Source: Procambarus clarkii
Lineage: Eukaryota > Arthropoda > Malacostraca > Decapoda > Cambaridae
Direction of reading: 5' to 3'
Length of the DNA stretch: 64,000 nt
Assembly: GCF_040958095.1 (NCBI RefSeq)
Contig: NC_091158.1
Span: forward strand, 32,943,803 to 33,007,802
The notes below the pieces were generated by a model. That model saw only the letters and a list, made by a program, of their open reading frames with translations, was not told where the DNA came from and did no database searches. A program made the translations under genes and the position numbers. Shown here piece after piece: positions 49,611 through 62,501 of this stretch. How positions within the stretch are numbered: the stretch's first letter is position 1; every line of letters begins with the position of its first letter.

Positions 49611-49789
49611 CCTCCACATACATATTACAGTTATTACCAACTATCAAATTATAACACTAAAACATACTAACCTATTGACATTGGTCCGAATTGTGGGTCC
49701 TCAAGGTGGCACTGCATTGGGCACTAGTAGGCACCTGCATGATTGCTAGATCACCTTCCTCAGGAGCCTGTCTCAGCTTGTTGGAGGGA

Positions 49790-49900
49790 GGGAGGTCTAG
49801 GAAGGTGTGTGAGGAGGGTCTAGGAGGGTTGAGGAAGGTTGAGGTGGTGTGTGAGGAAGGTTGAGGTGGTGTGAGGAAGGTTGAGGAGGTGTGGTGCGCC
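49790..49900. repeat. Minisatellite, GAGGAAGGTTGAGGTGGTGTGT type
   Basis: Imperfect repeats of AGGAAGGTTGAGGTGGTG words, about 5 copies, no coding sense. Confidence 0.7.
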
Positions 49901-50433
49901 ACCATCTCTCACTGGATATTACTCTTCGCGCTAAAGCGGCTTTCTTTTACTGATAAAGACGGCGACCGAGTGCCAGATTTGCTGCTCTTATCTTCTGGCA
50001 CTATCTCTTTATAAGAGTTTGTGCAGTAGACGCAACAATGCGCTATTCCAGGAACGATAATGGAGCGCGCTTCAGAACAGTCCGCACTCTATCATACACA
50101 CAAGGTGACTGGGAGCTGGGAAATCCCTATAGCCAAACAGGGGATGAGAAGGTTGCCAATGAGTGTATATTTACTTCTTATGCATACATCGATATTTACG
50201 ACGTTATTACGAAAAATTTGACGTTTAGAACGTACGACGCAATACTCTTGGCGCGCCACAGCCGCGGGGCACCGGATTCTGCACAATTACGCATGCAAAT
50301 GTACCATAAATACTTTAATTTATATCATAACAGTATCCGGTTTGCGCCAAAGTGTTGCCAGAACGTTGTAGTATTTTTATAAATATTTCACAAATATTAG
50401 ATTTTTTCCGAATTTTTGTGTGGTTTAAGGCCC
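49901..50433. other. Unassigned, less AT-rich stretch with a 114-codon frame
   Basis: A frame 50038-50382 (plus; MRYSRNDNGARFRTVRTLSY start) has no recognisable domain, hydrophobic segment or repeat partner. Local composition differs from the surrounding repeats (CpG present, e.g. GGCGCGCCACAGCCGCGGGG). This is the best place in the window for low-copy sequence, but no gene is claimed. Confidence 0.25.
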
Positions 50434-50477
50434 CTCAAGTTGATCAAGTCTACATACACTGTTGCACCATCAGCAAG

Positions 50478-50479
<2 letters not shown>
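50434..50479. repeat. 46-bp module preceding (TA)n and array 2
   Basis: CCTCAAGTTGATCAAGTC, then TACATACACTGTTGCACC and ATCAGCAAGA. The same module precedes the TA tract and array 3 at 62362-62408. Confidence 0.75.

Positions 50480-50567
<88 letters not shown>
50480..50567. repeat. (TA)n microsatellite
   Basis: TA tract on the left side of array 2. Confidence 0.95.
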
Positions 50568-51820
<1,253 letters not shown>

Positions 51821-51823
51821 CCG

Positions 51824-52936
51824 TGTACAAGGAAAGTCAGCATGTGAATGCAATAACATATATCAGTATAACTGTTCCTTGATACACAAAAATGATCAAA
51901 CGATCACCCTATTAATCCTAGAACACATACATCTGTAGGTAATCCAAGCCTACGACTGTAACTCTAAACTTCAGTATAAAACACTCCTTGACATAAGAAT
52001 GCAAACAATCACTCATCTCTCACTGCGTCTTGCATGCTAATGACAACCAAACACTATCAACTCCCTACAAGTAATCCACCAGAACTTCCCCTCCACCTCT
52101 GGAAGTTCACTACCCTGATATCTTCAGGTCCTTCCGTGCATAGCTACCAGGATCCTCTGCAGCTTCTCCAGGCTGCTTCCATGAGGTTTCCTTGAGCAAC
52201 TACGGTGCTTCACCCTTCTGCTAGGGTCCTCCACAGCTCTCTGGGCTGCTACACCATGAAGTTCCCTCTAGCAACTATGGTGCTGCACCACCTCTACAGA
52301 AGCACGTGACACTCCTCTTCACTGTTTCTTCTCACAGCTCGAGGTCCTCTGCTCCACTACCTTGGAGTCTCATCAACTATTCCCTCTGTTCTGGCTTCGA
52401 AGTTCTCGGCAACTTCTTCCCCAAAGACAAACCTGCAACACAGATTATCTGGTCGAGGGCGCTCTCCCTCTGACGGCGTCTGGTCAGGGCGCTCCACACA
52501 GCCCACGAAAATGTCTCTGAGCATCTTATTAAACTCTCCTCGCCGTCCAAGACTTGAGACCCAACGTTCTCAGCTCAATTCCACAGCTGGCACGTCTGCA
52601 CACTTCTCTTCTCTTGGAGATATATCACTAGGGGTTCCTTTCTGACGGGAGCTCAACGGAGCGCGGCTTTCCCTTTGCGATGTCTGGCCTCAAGTAAGGT
52701 CAAAGCCCTCCAGAAACGAGCCTCACGCCTCCAGCAAAATGTCCACATCTCCTAGCCAGTCATTTATCTGTTTTCTTCTTCACTGCCCATAATCTTAAAT
52801 TGTTCATCATATCCAACCAGCTATTTTACACATGTGTTATCACCTCCATTATTTCCTGGACCTTCCAGTTAGGTCAGGCTTGCTGAAAAACTCTCAAGGG
52901 GGAGACTTGTTTCTCCTGTAGGCTGAGATCAAAACA
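51824..52936 (-). repeat. Probable LTR (3' LTR), about 1.1 kb
   Basis: The right edge is firm: TGTTTTGATCTCAG on the minus strand follows the purine tract. The left edge (TGTACAAGG on plus) is inferred from TG...CA ends next to (TA)n. There is no second copy in the window to confirm length. No coding frames of note. Confidence 0.55.
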
Positions 52937-52949
52937 TTCCCCTCCCCTT
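52937..52949 (-). other. Polypurine tract
   Basis: AAGGGGAGGGGAA on the minus strand directly before the LTR TG. Confidence 0.78.
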
Positions 52950-53207
52950 ATTTTTGAGAGTTATTCCAGTGGCAAAGCTCGAGATAATACATCCGCCACC
53001 TCACTGTCTCGTTCTTCAACCGATTGATTCGACCGGTTGATCTGCTTACGTACTCCCTTAGGAGTCTACAATTAGTTCGTTGCACCTTGCAACATCCGGC
53101 TCACAACTCTCCAGAAACATGATCTTCTCATAAACGATTTGACTTCTCTGGCACCTCTTGGCTAGGCTGTCCTTCTAGGACGCCTGCACTCCATCGGTCC
53201 ACTCTAC

Positions 53208-56162
53208 TTATTGTTTCCACCCTCCGTTACCTCGTCTTCTTCTCTTCACGTTCAGAGTCAGACGTCTACTGTCTGTACCTGCTCTGCCGTCTTCACACTT
53301 CCATCTACTGCCATTATACTTTCGTCTCCTGCCATCATACTTCACTCCCTCGTCTTCACCGACGATCCTCCCTTTCGTCTCCTCATTTATCCGAGACCTC
53401 ATCCTGTTTGACTTCCATCGAGTCCTCGGCTTTCTTCTATTCCTCCATACTTGTATCATCATCCTCTTCCCACACTTCTCACCTCTATACAACTCCATTT
53501 CTTCTCCTTCAACTCTTCTTCGTTCTCTAAAAGTTTCTTCGAGCACTGTACTACTCTCAACAGCACTCGACCGTACATGTCGCTTTACCTCTCCTAGTGT
53601 GCTCGTAAGCATCTCTCCACACATACTGTCTCTTCTCCTCTCATTTTCTCGGCTATTACTCTTCCTCACTATCCCTCCTCCACGTTTTCTGCGAAACATG
53701 TCAACTCTCGACATCTCCCACAACTGAACTCCACTATCCATATGCTTCTGTGCTCGTGGACAATTTGACGTTTTACACCCGTCCTTGATCTGTCCACATC
53801 TTTCTTCACTTCTACTCAGCACAGTTGCATTCACCTTCCGACTCTTAATTTCAGCAGGCTGGGCTCTACTCAGGTCCGTTCTCTTCACATGATGATTCTT
53901 TGGCTGGGTCATCTTCACTTTCGACCTCACCGAGACTTCATTTTCCTGGGCAGGACCTTCATCAAACAGCCACGCTATATCTATGTCGATATCCTCTACT
54001 GGTTGAATTGACACTGTCTCATCTTCTCCAGTGTCTTCCTCGTCGGCCACCTCTGCCTCCCTCACTACCGAGACAGGGTTTTCAATGGCTTGGCGGTCTC
54101 CTGACTCATCTCCTCGGATGTCAGTCAGGTTCACTCTCTCAGGTGTCCCACCCGTGCCGTGGCCTTCTGGGCACTCCTCTGACACAGTCTCCGCTATGAC
54201 TCTTGGCAACACCTTTGTCCCACACAAGTCATTCCCCAGGATCACTTGGACTCCTGGAATAGGTATGTCAGGGCACACTCCCAACATCACCTCCTCCGAC
54301 ACATATTCCGACCTTAGCTGGACAGTACAAACGGGCATGTCACTCTCAGACAACAACCCATATACTTTCATCTTGCTCCTGCCAGCTAACCATCGATCAT
54401 TCCCAATCAGGCTTCTCGTAATCAAGCTCTGATTAGCTCCGGTATCTCTTAAAATACCAACTTCTACTTCAGGTTGGCCTGCTATACTGATCCAACCTTT
54501 ACTGATGAACTGCCTATACCTCTCGTTCACTAAGTTCACCTTCTGTGGTTTGTCTTGGAACACCTTAGCATATTTACTTCGGGGGTCACACATGGCCAGG
54601 GTCACAACTCTCTTGCCCTGCCGACAGTCTCGCATCACGTGGCCCAATCCGTTACAATTGTAACACCTCACCTGGGAAAAGTCTCTTCTATATGTACCAG
54701 AGTAGCTTTGACTCTGCCCACTCGTATTGGAGTTCCTCGGGCCAGACGTACTACTCGTACTCTGTGGAGCTTTACTGGACTCTTGATTCCCTGGATAACG
54801 ATTAGTTTCTCGTTTGGCTCCTCCATCCTCACTTTCAGACGAAGTGCGCGACCTACTCTTCTGAGTTTTAGGGTACTTACTTTTATCTGCCCATTTATCA
54901 AAATTTTTCTCACCCCAGACTCCTCTGGGTCTTCCATAATTTCTTCCTCCCCAGACTCTACTGGGTCTGCTATTGCTTCATCTCGCCTCGCTTCTCACTC
55001 TGTTCTCCCTCAAGCTCTTATATGCTTCAGTAATCATATCCGCCCTATCTGCGGCATCTTTCACCTCCTTTATCCCTGCTTCTTGGATCTTGAACTTCGT
55101 TTCGGGATGCATCATCTCCAAGAACTTCTCCATGACCATCAGTTGCTTCAGGTCAGCGTAAGATCCACCTCCAGCAGCCTCAATCCACTTCTGGAATCGT
55201 CTTACCAGATCTCTTGCTGTCTCAGCAAACGTACACGCTCCAACTTTGATCATCTCTCTGAAACGCTTCCTATACGCTTCTGGGGTTAACTGAAACGAGC
55301 GCAATATGCTGCTCTTTACTGTGGCATAATCCTGGCACTCTTCCAGTGACAATTGGGTGTATGCCTCCCTGGCTGCACCGGTCAATCTTAACTGGACCAG
55401 CTGGGCCCATTCCTCCTGTGGCCACTCTTCATACTGGCTATCTTTTCAAAATGCTCGAAGAAGCTCTCTGCCTCTTCTGGCACAAACAAGGGAATGTCCT
55501 TCTCCCTAACCCTAACATCTGGTGAGTGTGATACCCGGGTGGTGCTCTCTGGCAACCCATATTCAATCCTTTGCTCAGCCAAGGTTCTATTCGCTTCTAT
55601 CTGCATTTGTTTTGTTCTCTCTTTCTTTCTCGACCTGGTCTTTTTCTTTTTCGACCTCAAGTCTTGCTTTCTCTTTTTCTTTCTCCTGTTCCAACTCCAG
55701 TTCTCATACTCTGGTTTTCTCTTTTTCTACTTCCAGTTTGGTTTTCTCTTTTTCTATTTCCTTTTTCATCTGGAGTTCTAACTTCATATTTTCCAGCTGA
55801 AACTGTCTCTCCTTGTCCTCTCGTTGTTACTGCATCTGGAGCTCTAACTGGAATCTCTCCAAGCTCTTATTTCGGCTACTCCTGCTACTGCGGCTACTCT
55901 TACTGCTCCTACATGATCCCAGGGATCTCACTTCATCCTGCCCATCATCCTCCTTTCCACTTTCAGCTCCTTTTTGGGCTCCTTGCTCTGCCGCTTCACT
56001 TCTGGCTCTTAACTGCCTCAGGATCTCATCCTTCATCCCAGCTACTTTAGATGCTTTCAGCCTAATGCCACATTTTTCTGCTATTTGTTTCAATTGATCC
56101 CTCGTGCAACCTTCTAAGTCCTCAGGCTTGCCTGACTCCACAAACGCTTGCACCTTATCCAT
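53208..56162 (-). pseudogene. gag-protease polyprotein with Arg-rich tail, several frameshifts
   Basis: Start ATG 56162 (MDKVQAFVESGKPEDLEG). SAP-like segment (GCTRDQLKQIAEKCGIRLKA), Ser/Arg linker, Lys/Arg/Glu-rich coiled coil (broken frame 55830-55660), capsid/SCAN-like region (EAESFFEHFEKIASM, then LTPEAYRKRFREM and KFLEMMHPETKFKIQEAG), zinc knuckle CYNCNGLGHVMRDC near 54665-54625, protease motif LRDTGANQSLITRSL with VILGNDLCG, and a final 300 residues rich in Arg, Lys, Glu and Ser ending at 53208. Frame changes occur near 55830, 55390, 54970 and 54670. The last segment, 487 codons from knuckle to end, is fully open. Confidence 0.78.
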
Positions 56163-56204
56163 CTTTGTCCTGTGAGTCTTCCCAAGAGAGAGTATACACC
56201 TGCG

Positions 56205-57200
56205 GTCACACAGTACAGGCCCACAGGGCTCTGTACTTGGACCTATCCTGTTTCTGATATACGTAAATGATCTCCCAGAGGATATAGACTCATTCCTCTC
56301 AATGTTTGCTGACGACGCCAAAATTATGAGAAGGATTAAGACAGAGGAGGACAGCTTGAGGCTTCAAGAAGACCTGGACAAGCTGCAGGAATGGTCGAAC
56401 AAATGGCTGTTAGAGTTTAATCCAAGCAAATGTAATGTAATGAAGATAGGGGTAGGAAGCAGGAGACCAGATACAAGGTATCACTTGGGAGATGAAATAC
56501 TTCAAGAGTCAGAGAGAGAGAAAGACCTGGGGGTTGATATCACGCCAGACCTGTCCCCTGATGCTCATATCAAGAGGATAACAGCAGCAGCATAAGCCAG
56601 GTTGGCTAACATAAGAACGGCCTTTAGAAACTTGTGTAAGGAATCTTTCAGAACATTATATACCACATATGTCAGACCAATCCTGGAGTATGCGGCACCA
56701 GCATGGAATCCATATCTAGTCAAGCATAAGACTAAAATGGAAAAGGTTCAAAGGTTTGCCACCAGACTAGTACCCGAGCTGAGAGGTATGAGCTACGAGG
56801 AGAGACTACGGGAATTAAACCTCACTTCGTTGGAAGACAGAAGAGTTAGGGGGGACATGATCACCACATTCAAGATCCTCAAGGGAATTGACAGGGTTGA
56901 TAAAGACAGGCTGTTTCACACAAGGGGCACACGCACTAGGGGACACAGGTGGAAACTGAGTGCCCAAATGAGCCACAGAGATATTAGAAAGAACTTTTTT
57001 AGTGTCAGAGTGGTTGACAAATGGAATGCATTAGGAAGTGATGTGGTGGAGGCTGACTCCATACACAGTTTCAAGTGTAGATATGATAGAGCCCAATAGG
57101 GTCAGGAACCTGTACACCTGTTGATTGACAGTTGAGAGGTGGGACCAAAGAGCCAGAGCTCAACCCCCGCAAGCACAACTAGGTGAGTACAGTTTATTTC
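56205..57200 (+). pseudogene. LINE C-type fragment: RT palm to C-terminus
   Basis: Begins inside the RT at GPQGSVLGPILFLIYVNDLP, with MFADDAKIMRRIKTEEDS, KWLLEFNPSKCNVMKIG, a stop at TAAAA (56595), then LEYAAPAWNPYLVKHKTKM, RRVRGDMITTFKILKG and a C-terminus at 57099. The 3' UTR is short, ending CAAGCACAACTAGGTGAGTA. It resembles LINE C at 43011-45217 but is a different subfamily. The 5' truncation point joins the gag element. Confidence 0.85.
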
Positions 57201-57334
57201 AGCAAGGGTGTTCAAATCCACTCTTGGACAGGGTGTGGGTGTGTCAGTTCACTCTCCCGGACACAGGCCCCCAATTTATTATAGTTTGTGGGTTGGTTGG
57301 TGTTGTTTTGTCATCGTGTTCCTCCTTTATGGAC
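57201..57334. repeat. Repeat D, left part of interrupted copy, with a PBS-like word
   Basis: 57274-57334 equals 46968-47020 (TTATAG...CCTTTATGG). Just left of it, complement TGGGGGCCTGTGTCCGGGAG (57254-57273) looks like a primer-binding site of the tRNA-Pro kind, which would make D an LTR in minus orientation (inference). Confidence 0.45.
57330..57334. repeat. 5-bp target duplication, left
   Basis: TGGAC, identical to 61857-61861; the uninterrupted copy at 46968-47520 has a single TGGAC here. Confidence 0.85.
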
Positions 57335-60300
57335 TGTGAGATTTTTCTCTACGCCTACCTCCCTTAAGAGGTGGACTACAAGTTTAAAGTCTGCTCAAGG
57401 CAGTTAAGCATGAGTCCAATAGAAAAAGGAAAAGCGGGAGCAAACTGCCAGGCCTCCACCACCAAGGGTGAAAACATGTCCACAATAGGCCGCTGGCTCC
57501 TCCTAGTTAACAGGACGTTAAAACTAATAAAGGGTAACCGACGGGTTCTCACAATCAAATATTTATATTTGAAGTGGCGCTATGAATTGGAATTCGAATT
57601 CCCAAGAACAGCCGCCTTATCAAGATCATATCAACATTTAATAATATGCAGAAATATGGTGGAATAATATGGTTGAAGGGTTGACATCAAAGACTGTTTT
57701 CTCTAGCATAACAATTTATTAATAACAAGAGACTAACTACTACATTACCGAGTTTACATTACGTTAATGTCAATCCAGTAGCACGATAACAAACAGCTAA
57801 ATAGCCACCCTTGCTGTGAGGCTGCATACTGAACTAACCTGAACACAGGTGTGCCCACTGATGACGCAATATTGCAAATCAAAGAAAAATATCACAGACT
57901 AAGTTACACCACAGCGAATGGTTACATTATTGTACATCAAGTGGCATTTGCAACACAGCTATTCAACAGCCCCTCGAGAAGTGACAGCAGGCTCCATCTT
58001 GCTGACACTTCGGGATGACAACATGAACTAACTGAACAAATGAAGGATCCACTGAAACAAAGACACAAGCAGGCAATCAATAGTGTCGCGGTTTCCCTGA
58101 CAGCTACTATAATCACAAACTCAGGGGTCCTCCCGCCCCCCAGGAGAGACCCACGTAACTAGGCGGAAGTCTAACAGTGACTCCCCCCTATCACAACCCA
58201 GTGTGAACACTCTTTGCAACTCCCATTAAGAAGTTGCCCTGTTGTAACCCGATACACCGACAGGCAAGGCGGGAAATCAGGGACACAGCTCCACAGATCC
58301 CTAGTATGACTCTACTCTCGTCACCAGACGACAACCAAAAGAAATTGCCTGAAGTGATTAATTACGTTAATTGACTGATCGCAGCAGTCAGCAACAAAGT
58401 ACTACGGTAATCACAAACAATGCTCAAATACTCCGTGTAAACAACAACATCAACGCCTGGTGAATTCACTAAGTGGCGATTACTAATTATCTTTAATTAG
58501 CTACGAGTGCTTAATCACTCTGTCCGCAGACAGAGCTGATCAGTCCAACGAATTATGGAAGCTTAATTACAGCGCAATTGACTCCGATCATCACAGACCG
58601 TCAACCCCTTACGTTAATTACTCAATTAACGACAGCTCGTTAAATCGTTAACACTACGTTAGTCTTCACTTGACAATTCCTCCACTGCGTGAACTTCACT
58701 GTGACTGTTGCCTTTACACGTCCCTACGTTAATCATTAACACTTGTCTCTCTCTTGTTAACAATAACTCAACATATTACACCACACTTGACTCCTTGCAA
58801 GTATTCAGTGAGTAATTCTCAATTAAGGTCAAACGGACCACTAATTACATCCCCATTGAGTTACGTTAACTAAGCCTACCCTAACTTGGTAGCTTCTCCA
58901 CAGTCTGTGTCAAAAAATTACGAGTGAGTGTTAATTACCCTAATTAACCCACTAATTACTGAGCCATTAATTAACTGTCACCAGGACCGATAATTAATCA
59001 TCCATAAATACGTCTCACTCCGCACTGCCTAAGCAGGTCTCATCAAACACTGTGAATTCACGGGAAAGGAGTTAATTACCCTAATTAACAAGATGTGCCA
59101 ATACTCCACTGTCCTCAGACAGGATATGATTAATACAACGATTTATGCTAGCTCCATGACCTCGCTTTACCGAGTCACCGGAGCTCTCCAATGCTAATTA
59201 CTCCACTAATTAACATGAGTCACTAATTGCTATACCCCTGAAAGGTAATTAGTCTCGAGCATATTACGGTAACACAAATACTGACAGACTCTGACAGAAC
59301 CTCTCCCACTATGTGAATTCATGATGAGAAGGCTAATTACATAATTAGCTAGAGTGGTCAATTAACTGTCACATGGACAATTAATTGCTCCCGAGACGTA
59401 TCTCATTCTAGCTCAACACTGTTCTCACTTAACAGCCCTCACTCACTCCACAATACTAAGTGTGCACCCCTTATCCAGTTAATTACCCCTTAATTAACTC
59501 ACTGAATCCTTAAGTCCTCAACATAACTTAAAGAAACAAAGTAACCCCAGCATTACATAGGTCACACTATAATGGCATGCAACATCATATCAGCACTGCC
59601 CACATATGGTTGCGTCTACTGCAACTCGCTAATTACTGTGCCCACACAATAAAACACACGGTTGTGCAACACACACAAGTATACTCATATTACTGCCCCT
59701 CCCCCTCTTTTACTTCTTGCACCTGGTTGCACAGGAATACTGTGAACACACACATACCTCAGCCAGGCAATTAACCCATCAATTGCCTGCTCTCAATAAG
59801 TACTGTGAATTCCCCTGAATAATCCTAGAGGTCCCTTAAACCCTCAACACAGTTCCTTGGGCAATAATATTGTATAAACTGAAACAATACTGCACAAACC
59901 TGCAACACAATGATGCCGTCAGCATACCCCACATGCTAATGACATCATTAGGCAATCAGTCAGCAATCACCTCTACCCTGGAAACACAAACCGAAACTGT
60001 CTCTATTTTCCGCTTATTAAAACTTGTAATAAAGTTGTTACATCTTGGCTTAACGTGTTTATGACGTATTAGAACGTTTTTACAACTTGCTATATTGGTT
60101 GTTATAACTGGTTAGGTGGTGTTAAAACTTGTTCGAACGTTGTACCAACGTCGTAGTTTCGGTGTGTGTTTGGCGGGTACTGACTTACCACACAACACAG
60201 TACATAAACATGCAAATGAACACATAGAAATGGCATTCACATAATCCATGAAAATTAAATCACCAAGTAATCTACCTCTAATGATTATAATTTTACGGTA

Positions 60301-61856
60301 CTCTATGGCATTAATCCAGCCTGAACGATTATATAGAATCGACAGGCTGGATCACTTATATGGTAAATCTCTACACTGACTGGTTACATCCTCTAGTCAG
60401 TCTACTAACTTACTAACATACAGTGTGGTCCCGTGTATAATATCTATCTCCAGGTACCGCCCCTACCCGACACCTGGATTCCACTGACCGCTGCCCCTCA
60501 GCTGTTTCTCTAGCCTGGCGAGGCTCTGAGATAAATCTTACCGGGAATATCCACCGGTACTCATCACACTGTAATAGTACTCATTTCTACCCCTTTCTAC
60601 TGCCCTCTTTCCCTTATTTTTCCTCATTACCAAAGTTACTACCACACTAGCGGACACACTTAGCTTGCTTGCTCCTCATGCATCGACAAGATGTGGCCCT
60701 AGGCTGTTCCGGGAAAGTGGCCAAGGCATGTGGCCACAGCGCCCCTCCCGAGCTGAGAGAGGGGGGTTTGGGTGGCCTCGGGTAGGTGGCCTGGGTGGCT
60801 TGAGTGGCGCATGACGTCATACCACCCCACCGGCCGGGCTGGCGGCGCGGGGTGGTGTTTGGCCTGGGTGGCTGGCCTGGGTGGCTGGCCTCCACCCGCG
60901 GGCGGGCGCGCACATGGCGCTTGCCTCAGGCTGGCTGGCTGGCACCCACCAGCATACACACGTGGATGGAAGATCACCTACACTCCCATCAAATCAGCAT
61001 GCTCGCTCGTACACTCGAGTGACAATGGCCGGCGGCGTCACCACATGGACACCGCCAGGTGGAATGCAAAGTCCAACATGGGCCTGTAATATCACATACG
61101 CTTACACTGCCCAACATCAATTGTCCATTGCCACTAGACAGGATACTCTCACACCTGTTACACCATGATGCTCTGCCAGCCTGCCTCATAAGTTCACACA
61201 GTCAACTATCTCTTAGCTTTTTACTGTTTCTTCCGTAAATCCCTGGCCCCAATTCACTTAATTGGGCCTTGACACAACCCCTGATGGCAGGAGTGCCATC
61301 AATCGAGTAATTTGGACGACAGAAGCGATTAACAGGGGGTGGAGGCGGCAAGCGTGCCACCCCCACCCAAACACCTCTTGCTTCCCTGGCCGCCCAATTT
61401 AAACTGAAGATTTGGCGGGCTAAGGGACCTCCAGATGCCCCTACCTCCTTACTACCACATACCTAGACCAATCAGCTTGAAGCCCGCACTGTTCCTCATG
61501 GTGCCTAAACCAATCACCGATGGCCTCGCCGTGCGGCGTCCTGTGACGTCACAAGGAGGAGTGAGGCCTACCCCACTGTCCCTCCTCTCCCCCCTGTAAA
61601 ACCGTTGGGAGAGTCAAGTACCTCCCTACACCGCTCCACTCTCAACTCCCATCCTATTTCACAGAAACAGGAAAATCTCTGTACTTCTCTCTACAGAGCA
61701 ATCACAGACTTCTAACTACTCTCAAGTAATAGTTCTTGGCATAAGCTTTCATTCAGCACCCAACAAGCATATGTTATTTTGAAAGCTTCAGTTTCTACAG
61801 TGTCTAGCCTACTCTAGAAACTAGGAAAACTAGCTGAGGGATCTAGATCCCTCACA
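57335..61856 (-). mobile_element. 4.5-kb TG...CA insertion, probable giant solo LTR
   Basis: Begins TGTGAGATTTTTC, ends GATCCCTCACA, is flanked by TGGAC on both sides and is absent from the other copy of repeat D, so both ends are certain. There is no terminal direct repeat and no long frame, which fits a solo LTR left by LTR-LTR recombination. On the minus strand the first 400 bp carry CCAAT boxes and a CRE (TGACGTCA 61544-61551), and a second CRE is at 60812-60819, as in the U3 of the 6687 element. 58450-59500 has degenerate repeats with GTGAATTCA and TTAATTA words; 60655-60960 is GC-rich with GGTGGCCTGGGTGGCT repeats. A non-coding LTR-type (LARD-like) element is the alternative. Confidence 0.72.
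61835..61854. repeat. Perfect 20-bp palindrome at the insertion terminus
   Basis: TGAGGGATCT followed by its reverse complement, two bases from the CA end of the 57335-61856 element. Confidence 0.9.
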
Positions 61857-62361
61857 TGGACAACCCAACCCACAACTCGACAGAGTGCTTTTACTTCACT
61901 AGGAGATCACACTAGGCGCTTCTGGCTCTTGGAGAGGGGTTCAAAGTCACACGTTTAAGGGATCCGGCTCCAACACTCAGCCTCGTTGTCACGTGCACAC
62001 ACCCACTCGAGCCGCTGTGACTTCCCACTCACTCCTTATGTGATATGATCTCCTCAATCCCCTTTGACTTACTAATTTTCCATCCTACCCTGTCCACAGC
62101 GGTGGTTCTTGGTTCTTTCTCTCTCTCTCTCTCTTTCTTTACTATTTCCTGGGAAGCCTCACTAGGACAAGGGCAAACACCAGCAAATTGGAATACATTT
62201 ACTGAACAAAGCACATACACAATACATACACACATAAAATAATAATGAATCCTATACTCTATACTATTACAATCAGGTTGCACTCTAACAACATCAGAAC
62301 TCTATCGTCAGCTTATCAAGTGGTATCCTATCTCCTGGTTCACCACCTGATACTATGAACC
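61857..62361. repeat. Repeat D, right part of interrupted copy
   Basis: Matches 47017-47520 from TGGACAACCCAACCC to GAACCTCCTCAAG with scattered substitutions and a CT-repeat expansion near 62120. Confidence 0.7.
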
Positions 62362-62408
62362 TCCTCAAGTTGATCAAGTCTACATACACTGTTTCACCAT
62401 CAGCAAGA
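62362..62408. repeat. Module preceding (TA)n and array 3
   Basis: Same 46-bp module as 50434-50479 (two differences noticed). Confidence 0.75.

Positions 62409-62498
<90 letters not shown>
62409..62498. repeat. (TA)n microsatellite
   Basis: TA tract on the left of array 3. Confidence 0.95.

Positions 62499-62501
<3 letters not shown>

Larger units (their letters stand above)
51824..56162 (-). mobile_element. Second gag-protease-only LTR retrotransposon, 5' side missing
   Basis: Minus-strand relative of the 6687-13819 element. Its 3' LTR candidate (51824-52936), purine tract and gag-protease region are present. The 5' LTR and primer-binding site are not: about 50 bp beyond the gag start the sequence turns into a LINE C-type fragment. 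As in the first element, no pol follows the protease. Confidence 0.72.

Noticed and set aside
50038..50382. A host gene encoding 114 residues
   Set aside because: No domain, signal or homologous pattern recognised; kept only as an unassigned stretch.
54555..55289. 244-codon plus-strand frame
   Set aside because: Antisense to the gag capsid and zinc-knuckle region of the second LTR element.
60647..61168. Frames in the GC-rich part of the giant insertion
   Set aside because: GC-rich repeats make several frames open at once; no motif or codon bias supports a gene.
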